Of a DNA stretch of 64,000 nt, positions 52,598 to 60,567 are shown in pieces (positions within the stretch are counted from its first letter, which is position 1; each line of letters opens with the position of its first letter). The notes beneath the pieces were generated by a model. That model was not told the origin of the DNA and made no database searches. It saw only the letters and a list, made by a program, of their open reading frames with translations. The stretch lies in assembly GCF_006974145.1 (NCBI RefSeq), contig NZ_CP039456.1, positions 186,001-250,000 on the forward strand, in the 5' to 3' direction. The stretch comes from Changchengzhania lutea (lineage in GTDB: Bacteria; Bacteroidota; Bacteroidia; Flavobacteriales; Flavobacteriaceae). The position numbers and the translations under genes are program-made.

Positions 52598-52805
52598 TAA
52601 TACCTAATTTTATTAATGTATTTTGAATTGATGTTAACTCATAATCATATACCTCTATCTCGTATCCATTATTAGAGACAGCTATTTTTACACCTTCTTT
52701 TCTAATTATAATACCAACAACTATGTGTATTTTTTGTTCTTCGTCAGTTATTAAATAAACCGTTTGCCCTATTTGAAAAGGCACTTTAATTTCATTCATA
52801 TCCAT
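52587..52805 (-). CDS. Small hypothetical phage protein
   Basis: The 72-residue product looks like a compact beta-barrel (IKVPFQIGQTVYLITDEEQ, IHIVVGIIIRKEG, VKIAVSNNGYEIEVYDYEL), similar in outline to small SH3-like proteins. It starts inside the end of the HTH frame (10 bases overlap) and overlaps the next gene by 11 bases. Function unknown. Confidence 0.6.
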   Translation of the reverse strand: MDMNEIKVPFQIGQTVYLITDEEQKIHIVVGIIIRKEGVKIAVSNNGYEIEVYDYELTSIQNTLIKLGINEK

Positions 52806-52957
52806 TTGGGTGCTTTTCTTTTGTTGTTTTTAATTGAAAATAAATTGTTTTGCCCCCAAATATTATAGACCTGGGATAGTGAGCATCCGCAAGCTTTAGC
52901 TGTTGATTTAGCAATTAAATTGCCATGACATGCTAATATTTTATCTTTTAATTTCAT
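52796..52957 (-). CDS. Small helix-turn-helix protein
   Basis: This 53-residue frame, with ATG at 52957, reads KDKILACHGNLIAKSTAKACGCSLSQVYNIWGQNN in part: two helices, ALIA then a turn and CSLSQVYNI, the form of a homeodomain-like HTH. A basic C-terminus (KNNKRKAPKW) follows. Its start overlaps the stop of the 52957 gene (TAATG). It may be a DNA-binding protein or a fragment of one. Confidence 0.6.
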   Translation of the reverse strand: MKLKDKILACHGNLIAKSTAKACGCSLSQVYNIWGQNNLFSIKNNKRKAPKWI

Positions 52958-53154
52958 TAACACTTTTTAAATCCTTTAATAGAATGCCTTTTAGTTGAAG
53001 CATAGTGTGGGTTTCTAATCTTATTCGTTTTACTGTGTACTATTCTCAAGCCCCTAACCTCATTAATCTTTTTTACGGTATGCTTTGGATTACCACCAAA
53101 CAAAACCCATTTGAGTTTTATAAAAAAGATTCTTATGTTTTTAAAGAGCTTCAT
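52957..53154 (-). CDS. Small basic protein of unknown function
   Basis: The 65-residue protein has a short hydrophobic N-terminal part (IRIFFIKLKWVLFGG) and a strongly basic rest (KHTVKKINEVRGLRI, STKRHSIKGFKKC). It could bind DNA or membrane. Its stop overlaps the HTH start. No family is recognised. Confidence 0.55.
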   Translation of the reverse strand: MKLFKNIRIFFIKLKWVLFGGNPKHTVKKINEVRGLRIVHSKTNKIRNPHYASTKRHSIKGFKKC

Positions 53155-53161
53155 TATGGAT

Positions 53162-53347
53162 TTAAACCTTATCAGATTCTAATTGATTTAGATAGATCTC
53201 CTTTTTTCCGATTTTTTGCTGAATGATATTTTTCTTTTTAGCTAATTCCGCTTTTTCATTTTCTAATTCGTCTAGCCTCCTATTGTAATGGTCAATATCA
53301 TTTTGAACTAAGGCTTGTTTTTTTTCAATCATCTCATTTGGTGTCAT
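53162..53347 (-). CDS. Small coiled-coil protein
   Basis: The 61-residue protein is nearly all charged helix (QNDIDHYNRRLDELENEKAE and LAKKKNIIQQKIGKKE), predicted to form one coiled coil. It lies 47 bases downstream of the portal gene and begins the group of tiny genes. Possible role in head assembly; not known. Confidence 0.6.
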   Translation of the reverse strand: MTPNEMIEKKQALVQNDIDHYNRRLDELENEKAELAKKKNIIQQKIGKKEIYLNQLESDKV

Positions 53348-53394
53348 ATATAATTTTGATTATTTATTGTATATAATTTTCGATAAACATTGTA

Positions 53395-54771
53395 TTAATT
53401 AACAGTATCTCCCAACTCCAATTGCCCTTCAGATTTAATATTCTCAAGTTCTTCATCATTATTGTTGACTAAGGGGTTAAAGCTAACGGCTGTTTTTTGG
53501 CTCATAACAGGCTTGTTACCCGTGGCATCAGATAATATTTCAATAATTTCCTTAAGGTTTTCAGGGAGCACACTCGTAAATTCTACATCAATCTTTAATG
53601 CATCCAGTTTGGCCTTAAGGCTAGTATTAGATATATTGGATATCCCGGCCTTCATGACATTGATTATCCGACTAATTAAAATTTGATAATCGCCCTTACC
53701 TTCCTTAGCTTTTAACATGGGACCTAAGAACATAAGTTTTAAGGCAATTCCAGATATATTACCTATGCCTTTTACGTTATCGAAAGATAGATCCGGCGTA
53801 TCTGTGAGCCCATATATTAATGCCTTTTCTGTTTCAAATTCAAGCTTTAAAGCCTCTGGTGCACGATCCCAACCAATTACTTCTAGATCGGCTTCAATAA
53901 CATTCCCTTTATCGGTTTCAACGATATCCAATTTAACCATTTTGCCTGTTTCATCTTTTTTAGGAATCGATTTAACAGCACCTTTCACTTTGTACATGGG
54001 CGAGGCGAAATAATCATTGGTGTCCCCAAACTTAGAGAAAGACATCTCGAATCTATCAATTAAGTCTTGAACCTCCCACCACTCAGGATGGTCCTGTGAT
54101 AAATATACCGCGGGGATCTTTTTAAATAAATTTGTCTCTTTGTTTTCTTCTACCCAATCTTTAGATGTTCTCTTAAATGTATATTTAACGTCATTCGTCC
54201 ACACATATAAATAGCCAACATCCTTATCGCTTTCTTTGGTAGTGTATTCCCATCCAAAGGCAATCATATCTCCAAAGGCATCAAACACAGGCAATAGCTT
54301 TCCGTTTTTAGAGGTTTTAAGACTGGATTTTATCTTAACTTCCTTCTCACCTTCCTTTTTAACATCAAAAAATATGATGGCTGCCTCGGTTTCAGATTTA
54401 ACTGCTCTGCATAGTTTTAGCAACATAGGATCCATTCGCAAATCATCCCATAAATCGATTATTGCTAAAAAGGCGTCTTTGTTTTGATCATCGCTTTGGT
54501 CCTGATTTTTTCGTTCAACCAATTTCACAGGGTTTCCAAATAGAAAAGTCGATGCTGTTTTTACAATCTGGCGCTGAAAAGGAATAGGGATTTTAGTGAC
54601 TTTGATCGTTTCGTTTTTTGAGATTTTATCTTTACGTTTTCCTACCTGTGTGTCCCTTATATCACGCTCATTATTGAACTCTTTGGTATAGTTCTCGACA
54701 TCGGGCTTTTTAGACATCATAGGAATAGCCTCATTAATTTTACCCGTTTTTAATAATTCTAAAAAATCCAT
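53395..54771 (-). CDS. Portal protein (SPP1 gp6-like)
   Basis: The 458-residue protein has an alpha/beta outlook with PIPFQRQIVKTASTFLFGNP near the N-terminus, a stretch that is typical for SPP1-type portals, then LDLWDDLRMDPMLLKLCRAV, AVYLSQDHPEWWEVQDLIDR and a long C-terminal helical stem. It would form the 12-fold ring through which DNA is packed. terL lies 30 bases upstream and the MuF gene downstream, as usual. Confidence 0.88.
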   Translation of the reverse strand: MDFLELLKTGKINEAIPMMSKKPDVENYTKEFNNERDIRDTQVGKRKDKISKNETIKVTKIPIPFQRQIVKTASTFLFGNPVKLVERKNQDQSDDQNKDAFLAIIDLWDDLRMDPMLLKLCRAVKSETEAAIIFFDVKKEGEKEVKIKSSLKTSKNGKLLPVFDAFGDMIAFGWEYTTKESDKDVGYLYVWTNDVKYTFKRTSKDWVEENKETNLFKKIPAVYLSQDHPEWWEVQDLIDRFEMSFSKFGDTNDYFASPMYKVKGAVKSIPKKDETGKMVKLDIVETDKGNVIEADLEVIGWDRAPEALKLEFETEKALIYGLTDTPDLSFDNVKGIGNISGIALKLMFLGPMLKAKEGKGDYQILISRIINVMKAGISNISNTSLKAKLDALKIDVEFTSVLPENLKEIIEILSDATGNKPVMSQKTAVSFNPLVNNNDEELENIKSEGQLELGDTVN

Positions 54772-54785
54772 ATTTTTCTAATTGT

Positions 54786-54797
54786 GGCGAATTCGCC
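54786..54797. repeat. 12-bp GC-rich palindrome upstream of the portal gene
   Basis: GGCGAATTCGCC is a perfect 12-base palindrome in the 30 bases between terL and portal. It could form a small hairpin or be a protein binding site. It stands out in a region that is otherwise AT-rich. Confidence 0.4.
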
Positions 54798-54801
54798 GTA
54801 T

Positions 54802-56322
54802 TTAAAACAACCCGAGGTCGTTTGCGCTTATTTCTGTTTCGTGAACGTAAATTTTAGGCATAATATCAAAGTATTCATTCATCATAAAACCGTCTAGTAA
54901 ATCAGGACTACCCCCTGTTAAATACTTTTGTTTCATTTCGTCTTTACCAATCAATCTAACAGGCTCTTCATCTCGTTGGACTTTGGTTTTAATAGCTTTT
55001 CTTTCAAACATCAATCGCTGCCGAACTGTCATTTTATCATCATACATGGTATTGGCAACGTTTTCAGAAATAAAGCTTTCGCTTCGTGAAACGCGTTCAC
55101 CCGAATAGATGAAGCATTGTGTTTTTAGATTGTAGAATTTTCTTTTATCGTTTGTTTCAATAGCTTTAGATCCATTATGAAAAGCTATAGCACCTTCAAT
55201 AAAACCATTGTTCTCACCTCCAATAAATGCACCCACGCCATCTGCATCGTAAATAACTTTAGAGTTTCCAACTTGGTGTTTACTTTGAAAAAGGGTAATT
55301 GCATCAATAACATCTTTCCCAGATGATTTATCAATAATCAGAATATCTTCTAATCGATAGCCTTCAAAATAGCTTATGATAAGCTTATCCTTACCGCCCA
55401 TTGCGACATCAACAGTAATTCTTTTATCTGAGGGTTTTACGAAATTATTTTTAAATACATCCCTGAAATGATTATAATCATAAACGTCTGAAGGATTTAA
55501 TGACACTTTCCAGTTACCGTCGAGAAGTTGCAGCTTTGAGTCTGAACTCTGAGCTGCTAAGTTTGCTAAATACTCAGGATTTACACTTAAAAGCGCTTTG
55601 TTTTCATAAACAGAGCCACCAATAAACGTAAGTGATTTGATAAAGTTTTCTGGAGGTAAACCTGCTTTTTCTGATAAAGGAAAAATAAAATATGAGGCTT
55701 TTTTAATGCATTCATCTACAGTGCTCGCCCAAATCATGGTATCACCATCTTTGGCAAAATATCTTATAACACCTTGTCGTTCTGGAATTGGAAAACCATC
55801 ATCACCTATCCACCATTTAATAATTTCGTATAACCAACTATCAGGATCAGGATTGCAGGTTGCTCTAACTCTTGGTTTTACACCACAGGTTGAACGGTTA
55901 CGTGATAAAAGATAAAAGAAAGTGTCTTTTGAAAAGTGTGTAAGCTCATCAAGCCCAATAAATGGTATCTGAGAACCTTGCCATGAAGTTACATTCTTTT
56001 CATGTTCTAAATGGCTGAATTTTAGTTTTGATCCGGTAGGAAACGTCCAATTTAATTGCGTTTCATTAGCTTTACCAGCAACATACGGATATAACTTTTT
56101 GCTTTCATCCCACAAACCACCAGCTGCTGTAATTTGTGGCGTTGTTCTTCTGAATATAACAGCATTAAAATCAGGTATCTTAATATCCCTTAACGGGTCT
56201 AAAAGCAACGAAAATGTTTTACCAGCTCCAGCAGCACCACCACCAATAACAATATCAGCACTAGAAGAAAGTGCCATCATCTGATATCCTGGTTGTGGCG
56301 AAATTACCTTAGCCTCTGCCAT
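54802..56322 (-). CDS. terL: Terminase large subunit
   Basis: The ATG at 56322 (MAEAKVISPQPGYQMM) is preferred; the frame is open to 56388, but the added residues are the shadow of terS. The 506-residue enzyme has Walker A GAAGAGKT (29-36) and Walker B FIGLDE (121-126), followed by the coupling segment (FYLLSRNRSTCG), and a C-terminal nuclease with Asp in VDVAMGGKD, YDADGVGAFIGG and SPDLLDGFMM. It packs and cuts DNA at the portal. It overlaps terS by 14 bases. Confidence 0.93.
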   Translation of the reverse strand: MAEAKVISPQPGYQMMALSSSADIVIGGGAAGAGKTFSLLLDPLRDIKIPDFNAVIFRRTTPQITAAGGLWDESKKLYPYVAGKANETQLNWTFPTGSKLKFSHLEHEKNVTSWQGSQIPFIGLDELTHFSKDTFFYLLSRNRSTCGVKPRVRATCNPDPDSWLYEIIKWWIGDDGFPIPERQGVIRYFAKDGDTMIWASTVDECIKKASYFIFPLSEKAGLPPENFIKSLTFIGGSVYENKALLSVNPEYLANLAAQSSDSKLQLLDGNWKVSLNPSDVYDYNHFRDVFKNNFVKPSDKRITVDVAMGGKDKLIISYFEGYRLEDILIIDKSSGKDVIDAITLFQSKHQVGNSKVIYDADGVGAFIGGENNGFIEGAIAFHNGSKAIETNDKRKFYNLKTQCFIYSGERVSRSESFISENVANTMYDDKMTVRQRLMFERKAIKTKVQRDEEPVRLIGKDEMKQKYLTGGSPDLLDGFMMNEYFDIMPKIYVHETEISANDLGLF

Positions 56323-56833
56323 TGTCAGGAATATTAAAAATAACAACGTTATTTGATTCCTTTTGATTATTGTCTTTTTCATAACCACCTAAGTGTTTCA
56401 TAAGTTCAATTATGTTTGCCCTACGGCTTGATAATTTCAGTTTCTTGGTATAGCCTACTGTAACAGGGCCATCTTTAATTTCATCAATATCCAAACCTTC
56501 AATAACCAATCTAGTGTCTTTAGGGATATCTTTTAAAAGCTTCATCGTTCCATCATCGTTAAAAATATCAGCAACATCAAATTTTGACATTAACGAAAGC
56601 ATTTGGACACAATCATCAACATTCATTTTATTTCTTTCCCTAATGTCTTTTTGAAGTTTTTTGATATATTCTTTTACCTTAACAGACCTTAACAGCCGAC
56701 TAGCTTGGTTTTCTGCTGTTTTAATGGAATATCCAGAACGAATAGCTGCTTGTTTTCCGTTTAAATCTTTGACATATTCTTGACAGAAACGTTTCTTTTT
56801 TGGGGTAAGCTTTATTTCTTTAGATGTTGCCAT
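56309..56833 (-). CDS. terS: Terminase small subunit
   Basis: The start is chosen at ATG 56833 (MATSKEIKLTPKKKRFCQEY), with the classic terminase_2 sequence TPKKKRFCQEYVKDLNGKQA and SGYSIKTAENQASRLLRS, an HTH domain that recognises the packaging site. The 174-residue protein also has an oligomerisation helix (VKEYIKKLQKDIRERN) and a C-terminal part with DGPVTVGYTKKLKL. The end overlaps terL. Confidence 0.92.
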   Translation of the reverse strand: MATSKEIKLTPKKKRFCQEYVKDLNGKQAAIRSGYSIKTAENQASRLLRSVKVKEYIKKLQKDIRERNKMNVDDCVQMLSLMSKFDVADIFNDDGTMKLLKDIPKDTRLVIEGLDIDEIKDGPVTVGYTKKLKLSSRRANIIELMKHLGGYEKDNNQKESNNVVIFNIPDNGRG

Positions 56834-56874
56834 ATGTCTTAAAAAAAGATAGTCTTTCCTATCAGTCAGAATCA

Positions 56875-57102
56875 CTATTCAATTCGGTCAGATAATTCTT
56901 TTTGATAATCATCTGCTTGATACACAAATACACTTACCAGTACTAGATATTGATTTACTACACTTATCAATTCAACAGGATGGACTTCTCCAACAACTGC
57001 ATTGATTTCCGAATTTTGGCTCAGGTCAGTAGTAGTTAAACTGAATCCCGTTGCACTCACAATCAGTGAGAATACAATTAGAAGCCGCGAAATCGCTTTC
57101 AT
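56875..57102 (-). CDS. Small exported or membrane phage protein
   Basis: The 75-residue product has a signal-like N-terminus (MKAISRLLIVFSLIVSATGFS) and a second hydrophobic stretch (LISVVNQYLVLVSVFVYQA), followed by a short acidic end. No family is recognised. It lies 42 bases before the terS start. It may modify the envelope in the lysogen or after infection; inferred only from its hydrophobic form. Confidence 0.55.
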   Translation of the reverse strand: MKAISRLLIVFSLIVSATGFSLTTTDLSQNSEINAVVGEVHPVELISVVNQYLVLVSVFVYQADDYQKELSDRIE

Positions 57103-57114
57103 TAATTTTTAATA

Positions 57115-57342
57115 TTATGCTTCGGTAAAATCAACATAGTATTCTTTACCAATTTCAAAGGCGTTTGATCCCTCAGTTTCATTTGAAATTTGCAGATTAA
57201 TTAAACCTGCAGGTGTATATTTAGAAAATGATTTATTCTCATCACTTCCATCAATTACTGGTGAAAATGAAACATGTTTACTTTCGTTTTGTGAATCTTC
57301 TACTAATTCAACACATTCAAATTTTGCTCTTACTTTTGACAT
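57115..57342 (-). CDS. Small conserved phage protein
   Basis: The 75-residue protein reads VRAKFECVELVEDSQNESK, VSFSPVIDGSDENKSFSKYT and FEIGKEYYVDFTEA, a short beta-rich protein that I recall from many tailed phages of different hosts as a conserved hypothetical. No function is known. It is separated from the next gene (57403) by about 60 bases with no clear promoter. Confidence 0.65.
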   Translation of the reverse strand: MSKVRAKFECVELVEDSQNESKHVSFSPVIDGSDENKSFSKYTPAGLINLQISNETEGSNAFEIGKEYYVDFTEA

Positions 57343-57402
57343 AATTCTAAATGTTTTTTCGCGTTATATGACATACATTGACATCAAAAATAACACATTA
57401 TG

Positions 57403-57828
57403 TTATAAAATCAATAATTTTTTTAAATCTTTTTCAATATTTTGATAATTATTTGCTGTGTAACGCAATACTTTCCAACCCATAATTTGAGCTAAATTAT
57501 ATTTTTCACAGTCTGTTGTAAAACCTTTTATCGTGGTGTGCCGGCTCTTTTTAGAGAATATACCTTCGTATTCAATAGCAATTTTCAAATCTGGTAATGC
57601 CCAATCAAAACGAAATTTTCTAACATCATCAAACTGTAGCTCTTCAACATAGTTTTCAATCATACCTTCACGTTTGAGCACCCAAAGCAATGTCTTAATC
57701 GATTTTTTTCCTGCCGAAATCTTGCCATTTATGATATTTTTTTTTACTAAAACGTTAGATTTATTTTTATTTTCTTTGAAATTGTGCTTCAAATTGAGCC
57801 TATCTAAGTCTTTTTTGGTCCAGGACAT
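57403..57828 (-). CDS. PD-(D/E)XK nuclease (Vsr/DUF559-like)
   Basis: The 141-residue protein has a basic N-terminal part (KKDLDRLNLKHNFKENK) and a nuclease-like core: FDWALPDLKIAIEYEGIF with the Asp and the E-x-E pair, then HTTIKGFTTDCEKY and AQIMGWKVLRYTANNY, the GW-V-R-T pattern of Vsr/DUF559 proteins. It overlaps nothing but lies 2 bases after dnaB, so it likely acts in phage replication or recombination, for instance as a junction or debranching nuclease. It is related in fold to the nuclease domain of the intein. Confidence 0.75.
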   Translation of the reverse strand: MSWTKKDLDRLNLKHNFKENKNKSNVLVKKNIINGKISAGKKSIKTLLWVLKREGMIENYVEELQFDDVRKFRFDWALPDLKIAIEYEGIFSKKSRHTTIKGFTTDCEKYNLAQIMGWKVLRYTANNYQNIEKDLKKLLIL

Positions 57829-57830
57829 AG

Positions 57831-59321
57831 CTAAAACGGTAAATCATCCTTCTCATCTTCGATAGGAACGTTTTTAGTTCCAAAAGCATCCTCAGGTTTT
57901 TGAACCGGCGGCGGTAGCGGTTCCCAAACATCATCAGGGTTAGGTAAATCCTCAAATCGCATGTATTTTAATTTACAACCAACACGAGTATAACCTGTTA
58001 AGCCTTCTCTGATTTTAGCTACGTCAATTTCACATTGATCTTTAGTAGACCCTCTTTCATCATCATCCCATTCATCGATTTTATAATATTCCGGGCGGTA
58101 AATAAAAGCAACAACATCTGCATCTTGTTCAATAGCTCCTGACTCTCTTAAATCGGACAAAATTGGGCGTTTACTACCTCCTCTAGTTTCTACAGCTCTT
58201 GAGAGTTGAGACAAAGCAATTATGGGTATTTCGAATTCCTTTGCTATGCCTTTTAAAGTTCTTGAAATGTATGATATCTCCTGTTCTCGATTTCCGAAAC
58301 TCTTTTTACCAGACACTTCCATTAGTTGTAAATAATCTATATAAACAATTTTAACACCGTTCTGTCTTACCCACTTGCCAATGATTGTTTTTGCACTCAT
58401 AATATTCAAATTACCTTCGTCGTGCATTTGAATAGGTAAGTTGGATATTTTAAAACCTTCTTTTTTTAAAACTTCTCTTTCTGACGGAGTTTGTTTTTTT
58501 GGATCTTTAATTCTTTCAGCATCAATTGAAAATTCCTCTGCAGCTAATCTTCCAATAATTTGAATGTTCATCATTTCCAATGACAGGATACCAACTGGAA
58601 TTTTTAATTTTGCTTGATGCTTAGCCTCATTTAAAATAAGTGCTGTTTTGCCCATTCCTGGACGAGCTGCTATAATAATTAAATCGCCAGGGTAATAGCT
58701 TAGTTTTCTACTAAGTAATTTGCTTGGAATTCCTGCTGTTGGATTTTGGTTATTTTCTAAAAATTTATCATAACCGGACTTTAAGTCTGTTGGTTTCTTT
58801 CGTAGCAACCATTTTGATGTGTCATCCAAAGATCTTTGCGACTCTTCAAGTAAATCGAAAACGTCTTTTGTTTCATCATAAGACTCTTCAATCATTTGAC
58901 TGGCAACCCAAATAGCGTGGCGTTTAACGTAGGTTTGCATTATAATTCTACAATGATAATCTATGTGAGCTGATGAAGTAACGTTTTGTGATAATTCAAT
59001 TAGATAGAAATCGCCGCCTATCAATTCTAATTTTTTTTTGCTTTTAAGTTTTGTAGAAACCGTTAATAAATCAATTGGCTCGCTATCTGTGAACAAATCC
59101 AGCATGGCCAAGTAAATATGCCGATGCGCTTCTTTGTAAAACACAGTATCGTTGTCGCTTATAATTTCTACAATCTCCGACATAACATATTTAAATTGAA
59201 GTGCACACCCAAGTATTGATTTTTCGTAATCGATAGCCTGAGGAGGAATTTTACCTTTTTCAAGGGTTATAACAGAACTTCTATCTAATTTTAAGTTTGA
59301 TATTTGTTTTGGTTGATTCAT
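57831..59321 (-). CDS. dnaB: Replicative DNA helicase DnaB
   Basis: The 496-residue helicase has the N-terminal DnaB domain (about 25-130; PPQAIDYEKSILGCAL) and the RecA-like C-terminal domain with Walker A ARPGMGKTA at 219-227, Walker B IVYIDYLQLM and the RESGAIEQDADVVAFIYRPEYY stretch. It unwinds DNA 5' to 3' at the fork of the phage. It is preceded by the initiator gene (1-base gap) and followed by the nuclease gene. Confidence 0.93.
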   Translation of the reverse strand: MNQPKQISNLKLDRSSVITLEKGKIPPQAIDYEKSILGCALQFKYVMSEIVEIISDNDTVFYKEAHRHIYLAMLDLFTDSEPIDLLTVSTKLKSKKKLELIGGDFYLIELSQNVTSSAHIDYHCRIIMQTYVKRHAIWVASQMIEESYDETKDVFDLLEESQRSLDDTSKWLLRKKPTDLKSGYDKFLENNQNPTAGIPSKLLSRKLSYYPGDLIIIAARPGMGKTALILNEAKHQAKLKIPVGILSLEMMNIQIIGRLAAEEFSIDAERIKDPKKQTPSEREVLKKEGFKISNLPIQMHDEGNLNIMSAKTIIGKWVRQNGVKIVYIDYLQLMEVSGKKSFGNREQEISYISRTLKGIAKEFEIPIIALSQLSRAVETRGGSKRPILSDLRESGAIEQDADVVAFIYRPEYYKIDEWDDDERGSTKDQCEIDVAKIREGLTGYTRVGCKLKYMRFEDLPNPDDVWEPLPPPVQKPEDAFGTKNVPIEDEKDDLPF

Positions 59322-59322
59322 T

Positions 59323-60126
59323 TTAAAATCGGTTTCTTTTTTGAGGTTTATGGGTTTGATCTGTTTTCTGAAATTTTTGTTTGTCTTTTATTTCGTTTTT
59401 TATCCAAGTGTTAAGGAGCATTTTAAATTGTGGCATTAGCTGTTTTGGTTCAAATTCAATTTCATCTTTAGATAACATAAAATCCATTTTATTATTAAAA
59501 TATTTTATGAGTTCTTCTTTATCTGAAATCATTCTATGATTTTGCATCCATAATTCATCCAAACGTTGTTGGTTAAATTTTTTTAAAATATGAAATGGGG
59601 TTAAATTTTTTATACTCTCCTTTTCTTTTATTTCCTCTTCTTTACTATACTCTTCTTTACTTTGTGGGTTTCCGTCACCTTTAAGGTTACTTTTTATAGG
59701 TTTAGGGTTACTTTTTGCTAGTTTCCGTATCCCTAAACTACTTAAAAGTATGAGTAATGAATTTTTATCTATACATTCATTTTTACGTTTCTTGTAAGCG
59801 TCTTTTATACTTTCTGTGAATTTTTCATTAAATAAAATGTTATTTTCCTCCCATAATTGTTTATCAAATTCCTTCAATCTTACTAGATCGTTTATAATAT
59901 TTTTAAGCAATTCCTCACTTATTAAACATCGGTCTGACAGAAACATAATTTGTACTTCATCGGATAAGTCTAAATAATGAAAATCCGTATTACCTAGCTC
60001 TTCTAGTATTTTAAACCACGTTGCATATCCATCGTTTTTATATTTTTTTTCTAGGTAACTCATTTTCTTACCATGATTTACGGGATGTGGAAAATATTCT
60101 ACTTTATTTAATTGATGTCTGGCCAT
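59323..60126 (-). CDS. Phage replication initiator (DUF4373/Lin1244-like)
   Basis: The 267-residue protein starts with the Lin1244/DUF4373 layout: VEYFPHPVNHGKKMSYLEKK, then YATWFKILEELGNTDFHYLDL and a winged-helix like region up to about 130. A charged linker (SKEEEIKEKESIKN) and a C-terminal helical part (FNNKMDFMLSKDEIEF) that may load DnaB follow. It is just before dnaB, supporting an initiator or helicase loader role. Confidence 0.8.
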   Translation of the reverse strand: MARHQLNKVEYFPHPVNHGKKMSYLEKKYKNDGYATWFKILEELGNTDFHYLDLSDEVQIMFLSDRCLISEELLKNIINDLVRLKEFDKQLWEENNILFNEKFTESIKDAYKKRKNECIDKNSLLILLSSLGIRKLAKSNPKPIKSNLKGDGNPQSKEEYSKEEEIKEKESIKNLTPFHILKKFNQQRLDELWMQNHRMISDKEELIKYFNNKMDFMLSKDEIEFEPKQLMPQFKMLLNTWIKNEIKDKQKFQKTDQTHKPQKRNRF

Positions 60127-60129
60127 AGT

Positions 60130-60567
60130 CTAATATTTTTTATTTGTGAAGTGGATAACACACGCATCGTGAGCATCTTCTGTAAACCAGCTCCAAAAAT
60201 CGGTAGTAGATAAACCATCATTTTCCTCTATTTTAAAACGGTTTAACTGTTCAGTTATATGATCGTCAATAAATACAAATTCAGAATCAGCTAGGACTTG
60301 ACATTTTTGAATACCCACTTCCCCCTTTCCAAGAATTTTAATAGATTTTTGAGGAGATATAAAAGGTCTGTCGGTCCAAGTTCTAACATGAAGCTCTGCA
60401 ACGCCTGCATTTACTTCATCAATCTTTTTCTTCCAATGCTTATAGCTTTTTCTAAGCGTGTGTATTTTTGTGCCATCTAATACCTTATCTGGAAATCCTG
60501 TAAATTCCCCAGCTCTAGGATGTGCCTTTAAAAATCTAGTCGATACTATTATTACATGTTTTTTCAT
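60130..60567 (-). CDS. ASCH-like phage protein
   Basis: The 145-residue protein has FPDKVLDGTKIHTLRKSYKHW, the T-x-R-x(n)-W pattern seen in ASCH/PUA-like domains, and later strands (AELHVRTWTDRPF, GKGEVGIQKCQVL) with a C-terminal WFTEDAHDACVIHFT. ASCH domains bind RNA or nucleotides and may cut RNA. The function in this phage is unknown. Its start overlaps the helicase-methylase stop by 1 base. Confidence 0.6.
   Translation of the reverse strand: MKKHVIIVSTRFLKAHPRAGEFTGFPDKVLDGTKIHTLRKSYKHWKKKIDEVNAGVAELHVRTWTDRPFISPQKSIKILGKGEVGIQKCQVLADSEFVFIDDHITEQLNRFKIEENDGLSTTDFWSWFTEDAHDACVIHFTNKKY

Noticed and set aside
53005-53226. Plus-strand frame opposite the small basic protein gene
   Set aside because: It lies over two minus-strand genes that fit the operon and shows no start signal or homology cue.
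56323-56388. Signal-peptide-like extension of terL (KKTIIKRNQITLLFLIFLT)
   Set aside because: It is antiphase read-through of the terS 3' end; the ATG at 56322 gives a normal terminase start and a 14-base overlap.
59742-59751. Further copy of the ATACTTTTAA box on the minus strand
   Set aside because: It is inside the replication initiator coding region and has no upper box at 40 bases, so it is probably chance in AT-rich DNA.
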